A program made the position numbers and the translations under genes. Shown piece by piece: positions 6,278 through 9,379 of a stretch of DNA of 9,379 nucleotides (its first letter is position 1; every line of letters starts with the position of its first letter). The notes under the pieces are model-generated. The model was not told the origin of the DNA and searched no databases. It was given only the letters and a program-made list of their open reading frames with translations. This stretch comes from Methanosphaera sp. rholeuAM6 (GTDB lineage Archaea; Methanobacteriota; Methanobacteria; Methanobacteriales; Methanobacteriaceae), in the NCBI GenBank assembly GCA_003266105.1, contig MVAA01000014.1, positions 1-9,379 of the forward strand, in the 5' to 3' direction.

Positions 6278-6616
6278 TTACAATGCGTCATCACCCCTTT
6301 GGTTTGTTCTGATTTTTACTACTTCTTCAACATTTGTGACGAATATTTTTCCATCACCTATATGTCCGGTATGGGCTGCTTCACAGATAGTGTCTATGAT
6401 TTTATCAACTACTTCATCATGTACTACCGTTACAATCTTTACTTTAGGAAGAAGATCTATTCTGTAGCTTTTTCCTCTGTATTTTTCTTCTATACCTAAT
6501 TGTTCTCCTCTACCTTTCACATCTACTACTGTAATTCCTTTACATTCTACTTTTTCCAAAGCCTCTTTCACAGCATCTAATCTTTCACTTCTTATAATAG
6601 CTGTTACTTGTTTCAT
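6278..6616 (-). CDS. glnK: PII signal protein paired with the ammonium transporter
   Basis: A 112-residue PII protein. MKQVTAIIRSERLDAV is the usual N-terminus; the T-loop (about 37-55) contains Tyr46 and Tyr51; the B-loop is TGHIGDGKIF (83-92); the C-loop region reads VVKIRTNQRGDDAL. GlnK proteins plug the cytoplasmic mouth of AmtB when ammonium is plentiful and release it when 2-oxoglutarate and ATP are high; this role follows from the gene pair amtB-glnK. AGGAG (6625-6629 on the complement) precedes the ATG by eight bases, and amtB stops 15 bases upstream, so the two genes are one transcript. It is clearly related to, but distinct from, the other PII in this window; the two differ at the Tyr51 position and in the residues after the T-loop. 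Confidence 0.95.
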   Translation of the reverse strand: MKQVTAIIRSERLDAVKEALEKVECKGITVVDVKGRGEQLGIEEKYRGKSYRIDLLPKVKIVTVVHDEVVDKIIDTICEAAHTGHIGDGKIFVTNVEEVVKIRTNQRGDDAL

Positions 6617-6631
6617 AGTATCATACTCCTA

Positions 6632-7855
6632 TTATATTCTGTATCCAAGTTCTTCATGTTCTTTTACATCTAAACCTTCTATTTCTGTTTGTTCAGTTAC
6701 TCTCATTCCAATTACTTTGTCAATTACTTTAGCAATTACATAAGTTAGTATGAATGAGTAAATTGCTACTGCTACGATACTGATTAACTGTATTACTACC
6801 TGATTTGGGTTTCCATATATGAGTCCTGCTACTCCACCTATTGCTGGTGATGCAAATACTCCTGTCATTATAGCTCCCCATGTACCTGAAAGTCCGTGTA
6901 CTCCAAATGCGTCTAATGCATCGTCGTATCCCAATTTTGGTTTCAAGTATGATATTGCGAAGTATGATACGAATACTGTTGTAAATCCAATTACGATTGA
7001 TGCAGGTACGTCAACAAATCCTGCTGCTGGTGTAATGGCTACAAGTCCTGCTACTGCACCAGTTGCTGCACCAAGTACTGTAGGTTTTCCTGATTTCCAT
7101 ATATCTATTAAAATCCATCCAAGCATTGCGGTTGCTGCTGCTACGTTGGTTGTGATTAAACCGTTTGCTGCAAGTCCGTTTGCTGCAAGTGCTGATCCAC
7201 CGTTGAATCCGAACCATCCGAACCATAGTAATGCTGCTCCTATTACAACGTATCCCAGGTGGTGTGGTAATAATCTTTGATCTTTCCTTGCTCCCAGCAC
7301 TAAGATTAATGCGAGTGCTGCTATACCTGAGTTAAGGTGTACTACTGCTCCTCCTGCGAAGTCTAATGCTCCGATTTGGTATAGCCATCCTCCACCCCAT
7401 ACCCAGTGTGCTACGGGTACGTATACTAGTGTTAACCATATTGGTACAAAAAGCAACCATGCTTTTGCTTTCATACGTCCTACTACTGCACCAGATATTA
7501 GTGCAACAGTAATTGCTGCAAATGTTGCCTGGAATGCAACGAATAATAATTCTGGTATTCCTGTGTCTGGATGAAGCATATCCAAGCCTATTCCTGCTAG
7601 GAAGAAATTTGTTGGTATGCCTATAAATCCACTGATTGTTTCTCCAAATGCAAATTGGTAACCGTATATTACCCATATTACACTTGCAATAGCGAATGCG
7701 GTAAGAGATAAGAACATTGTGTTTAACACGTTTTTCTTTTTACTCATACCTCCATAAAATAATGCTAACCCTGGAAGGGTCATAATCATGACTAATGCTG
7801 TGGATATCAGTATCCATGCAGTGTCTCCTGTGTTTAGTAACTCTTCTGCTACCAA
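6632..7855 (-). CDS. amtB: Ammonium transporter
   Basis: A 407-residue Amt/Rh-family membrane channel for ammonium, expected to be a trimer with 11 transmembrane helices per subunit and an outside N-terminus. Visible hallmarks: ALFYGGMSKKKNVLN after helix 1, Q109 and F112 (outer Phe gate), DFAGGAVVHLNSG with Asp165 and the first pore His173, FGWFGFNGGSA with F215/F217, and DAFGVHGLSGTWGA with the second pore His320. The C-terminal tail (about 385-407, MRVTEQTEIEGLDVKEHEEL) is the GlnK-contacting region. The start is TTG at 7855-7853, chosen because GGAGG (7864-7868 on the complement) lies eight bases upstream and the next Met is inside helix 1. First gene of the amtB-glnK operon, with a leader of about 120 bases that contains an NrpR-type operator near its start. 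Confidence 0.95.
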   Translation of the reverse strand: MVAEELLNTGDTAWILISTALVMIMTLPGLALFYGGMSKKKNVLNTMFLSLTAFAIASVIWVIYGYQFAFGETISGFIGIPTNFFLAGIGLDMLHPDTGIPELLFVAFQATFAAITVALISGAVVGRMKAKAWLLFVPIWLTLVYVPVAHWVWGGGWLYQIGALDFAGGAVVHLNSGIAALALILVLGARKDQRLLPHHLGYVVIGAALLWFGWFGFNGGSALAANGLAANGLITTNVAAATAMLGWILIDIWKSGKPTVLGAATGAVAGLVAITPAAGFVDVPASIVIGFTTVFVSYFAISYLKPKLGYDDALDAFGVHGLSGTWGAIMTGVFASPAIGGVAGLIYGNPNQVVIQLISIVAVAIYSFILTYVIAKVIDKVIGMRVTEQTEIEGLDVKEHEELGYRI

Positions 7856-7949
7856 AGTCTATTCCTCCGTATTTTTTTTCTTTTTTGGTTATGCTTCCTT
7901 TTGTTTTATAATTATTGTTTTTATTATCATTATATTTTAATAAACATAA

Positions 7950-7972
7950 CGGAAGTAGGAAATACACTTCCG
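7950..7972 (-). promoter_or_regulatory. NrpR-type operator of the amtB-glnK operon
   Basis: CGGAAGT (7950-7956), nine bases, ACTTCCG (7966-7972): a perfect 7-bp inverted repeat. Inside it GGAA-ATACAC-TTCC (7958-7971) matches exactly the GGAA-N6-TTCC operator described for NrpR in Methanococcus maripaludis; a second GGAA lies at 7951-7954. It begins 24 bases past the amtB TATA box, so it overlaps or follows the predicted start of transcription, as expected for repression during nitrogen sufficiency. The same repeat would form a hairpin in the leader RNA, so an RNA-level role is a weaker alternative. Confidence 0.75.
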
Positions 7973-7996
7973 ATAATAATAGTTTAACAAACATAA

Positions 7997-8010
7997 TATA
8001 TAAAGGTTTT
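7997..8010 (-). promoter_or_regulatory. amtB-glnK promoter: BRE and TATA box
   Basis: Read on the minus strand, AAAACC TTTATATA is a classic archaeal factor B element and TATA box. Transcription would start about 25 bases downstream, around 7972-7976, at the edge of the operator and about 120 bases before the TTG start. Confidence 0.7.
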
Positions 8011-8031
8011 GATAAATTAAATCTTAATAAT

Positions 8032-8042
8032 TAATATAAAAT
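8032..8042 (+). promoter_or_regulatory. Possible TATA box of the DUF5714-like gene
   Basis: TAATATAAAAT lies about 70 bases before the ATG at 8112. It is the best candidate in a region that is nearly all A and T, so the call is weak. It is divergent from the amtB promoter some 30 bases away, and the NrpR-type operator lies upstream of it. Confidence 0.25.
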
Positions 8043-8111
8043 TAGATGAATAAATCCTTAAAAATCTTAATTATTCATTTTAAAATCAAATAAGCAACAA
8101 AAGTGAAAAAT

Positions 8112-8810
8112 ATGAGTAAAGAATGTTTAGTCTGTGATTCAAAAATTGAATATCTATCAAAAGATGAATCAATGGAATGTATGATATGTCATAAAGTTGA
8201 AAACAGTAAAACAAGATGTGAAAATGGTCATTACATCTGTAACGACTGTCATATGAAAGGTATTAATGCAATATTTGACATATGCAAAAAAGAAAAATCA
8301 ACCAATCCCTTGGAAATAATTGATAGGTTAATGTCCCAACCATTTTGTCATATGCATGGGCCGGAACATCACATACTGGTAGGTTCAGCACTTCTTACAG
8401 CCTACAAAAATGCAGGGGGAAACATAAATCTCAACGAGGCATTAATTGAAATGGCAAACAGAGCAAAAAAAGTACCGGGTGGGGCATGTGGTTTCTGGGG
8501 AGCCTGTGGTGCAGGCATAAGTTCTGGAATGTTTATATCAATAATCTCAAAATCAACACCCTTATCAGAAGAACCGTTCAAGCTATCTAATCTGATGACA
8601 TCAAAATCCCTAAACATGATTGCAAATAATGGAGGCCCAAGATGCTGTAAAAGAGATTCATTCCTATCGATACTTGCAGCCATAGATTTTGTTGAAGAAA
8701 ATTTCGGCATAAAACTAGAAAAATCAGAAATAACCTGTAAATATTCATCCGAAAATGAACAATGCATAAAAGACAAATGTCCTTTCTATCCAAAAAGTTT
8801 AGAAAAATAA
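8112..8810 (+). CDS. Cysteine-rich DUF5714-like protein, function unknown
   Basis: A 232-residue soluble protein. The N-terminus is a knuckle-rich, probably metal-binding segment with CxxC at 5-8, CxxC at 23-26, C36, H40 and CxxC at 43-46. The rest resembles the DUF5714 domain of methanogens and clostridia as I recall it: CHMHGPEHH (79-87), then GGACGFWGACGAGISSG (123-139), NGGPRCC (173-179) and a C-terminal cysteine cluster C209, C218, C223. The many His and Cys suggest iron-sulfur or other metal binding and possibly redox or methyl-transfer chemistry, but no function is established. I prefer ATG 8112 to the in-frame GTG at 8103, because AGTGA (8102-8106) is then a ribosome binding site at normal distance. 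It is divergent from amtB and converges with the next gene, leaving ten bases between the two stops. Confidence 0.75.
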   Translation: MSKECLVCDSKIEYLSKDESMECMICHKVENSKTRCENGHYICNDCHMKGINAIFDICKKEKSTNPLEIIDRLMSQPFCHMHGPEHHILVGSALLTAYKNAGGNINLNEALIEMANRAKKVPGGACGFWGACGAGISSGMFISIISKSTPLSEEPFKLSNLMTSKSLNMIANNGGPRCCKRDSFLSILAAIDFVEENFGIKLEKSEITCKYSSENEQCIKDKCPFYPKSLEK

Positions 8811-8820
8811 GTAAATAACA

Positions 8821-9261
8821 TTATTCTTCTTTTAATATTTTTTCAGTTATTTTTACAGCAGATTCCACCATATCAGGACAGAACTCGGTAAACAGATTGT
8901 TATCCATAGCATATTGAATTCCCTCCGGGGTGGAAATATCACATTTTAACAGGTCATTACAGATATATGAACCGTTTTCTTTCTTAAACTCATCTAAAAA
9001 TCTGTCACAGACTTCATCAGATTTGAGTTTACTTTTTTCATCCTCAACTTTACTTTTACCATATTTTAATCCCAAGACCATAAGTGCACCAGTACATGCA
9101 CCACATACTTCACCTTTTCTCATGCCACTACCAAAACAGCCTCCTATTTTTAGCGCCTGTTCTTTTGGTAAGCCGTACTCTTCTGAAAAAGATGCAAAAA
9201 CTGCCTGTGAACAATGAAATTTTTCCCCAAAATATTTTAATGCATCCTCAACATGTGTCAT
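8821..9261 (-). CDS. C_GCAxxG_C_C-family putative redox protein
   Basis: A 146-residue protein with the spaced cysteine pattern that names this family (PF09719-type): C17 in HCSQAV, GGCFGSGM with C42, GEVCGACTGAL with C53 and C56, then C85, C101, C107 and C128 (FCPDMV). There is no signal peptide or membrane segment. The family is usually described as putatively redox-active; substrate and partners are unknown. The ATG at 9261 is preceded by AAGGAG on the minus strand about 11 bases upstream, a somewhat long spacing; an ATG closer to that site meets a stop two codons later. The gene converges on the DUF5714-like gene, which has a similar Cys/Gly-rich loop (GACGFWGACGAG), hinting at a related chemistry. 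Confidence 0.8.
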   Translation of the reverse strand: MTHVEDALKYFGEKFHCSQAVFASFSEEYGLPKEQALKIGGCFGSGMRKGEVCGACTGALMVLGLKYGKSKVEDEKSKLKSDEVCDRFLDEFKKENGSYICNDLLKCDISTPEGIQYAMDNNLFTEFCPDMVESAVKITEKILKEE

Positions 9262-9379
9262 TGTTAATTCATCTCCTTTTTTTTCTGTTAAATTATTTGT
9301 GTCTAATGTTAAATATTTGAATTGATTTTCTTGAAAAACAGATAATACATAATCAGTTGAGGACTTGACAAAATTATTT
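9262..9379 (-). promoter_or_regulatory. Upstream region of the C_GCAxxG_C_C gene
   Basis: On the minus strand, TCAAATATTTAA (9309-9320) is a possible TATA element about 50 bases before the ATG, and an A-rich leader ends in AAGGAG. No gene start or end from a neighbour is visible before the window ends. Confidence 0.3.

Noticed and set aside
6819..7280. Long plus-strand reading frame opposite amtB (153 codons)
   Set aside because: It is antisense to a clearly coding transporter gene, has a Pro/Ala/Asn-rich low-complexity product expected from reading Gly/Ala-rich membrane codons backwards, and has no ribosome binding site.
8402..8776. Minus-strand reading frame of 124 codons opposite the DUF5714-like gene
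   Set aside because: Shadow frame: the plus strand carries the conserved cysteine motifs and the plausible ribosome binding site; the antisense product shows no recognisable motif.
1..9379. CRISPR array, tRNA, rRNA or insertion sequence
   Set aside because: No regularly spaced repeats, no cloverleaf-like GC-rich segment, and no transposase or long terminal inverted repeats were seen on either strand.

Overview
The window looks like a piece of a low-GC methanogenic archaeon of the Methanobacteriales, possibly Methanosphaera or Methanobrevibacter. The genus is a guess from the strong A/T bias and the gene set. The order rests on the F420-dependent NADP oxidoreductase gene, the archaeal split glutamate synthase, archaeal TATA/BRE-like promoters and Shine-Dalgarno-led genes. 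The theme is nitrogen assimilation.

Layout. Bases 1-239 hold no gene. Bases 240-550 carry the remains of a gene of about 100 codons, with its ribosome binding site intact, its start codon lost and several frameshifts. Bases 648-5163 form a tight five-gene plus-strand operon: a glutamine amidotransferase domain, a GXGXG beta-helix domain, an FrhB-type flavin/iron-sulfur subunit, a ferredoxin plus FMN/3Fe-4S glutamate synthase core, and a PII protein. A hairpin with a T-run ends it. Bases 5280-5960 encode F420-dependent NADP reductase from its own promoter. Bases 5961-6277 are non-coding and include a G-rich patch. On the minus strand, amtB (6632-7855, TTG start) is followed by a second PII gene, glnK (6278-6616). 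The divergent region 7856-8111 carries the amtB promoter and a clear NrpR-type operator. Bases 8112-9261 hold two convergent genes for cysteine-rich proteins of unknown function (DUF5714-like and C_GCAxxG_C_C-like).

How the parts fit together. AmtB brings in ammonium and GlnK probably gates it. Glutamine made elsewhere by glutamine synthetase is converted with 2-oxoglutarate to glutamate by the split glutamate synthase. No GltD-type NAD(P)H subunit is present; the FrhB-like subunit suggests that reduced F420 supplies electrons, and the nearby F420:NADP oxidoreductase belongs to the same cofactor economy. A second PII encoded within the synthase operon suggests direct 2-oxoglutarate/ATP sensing there. 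The operator at amtB and a degenerate copy, similarly placed, before the synthase operon suggest shared repression by NrpR.

The most unusual observation is that the FrhB-like subunit appears circularly permuted: the segment that is normally C-terminal comes first, then the ferredoxin domain, then the segment that normally follows the ferredoxin. The break lies exactly at the usual junction between the FrhB N and C domains.
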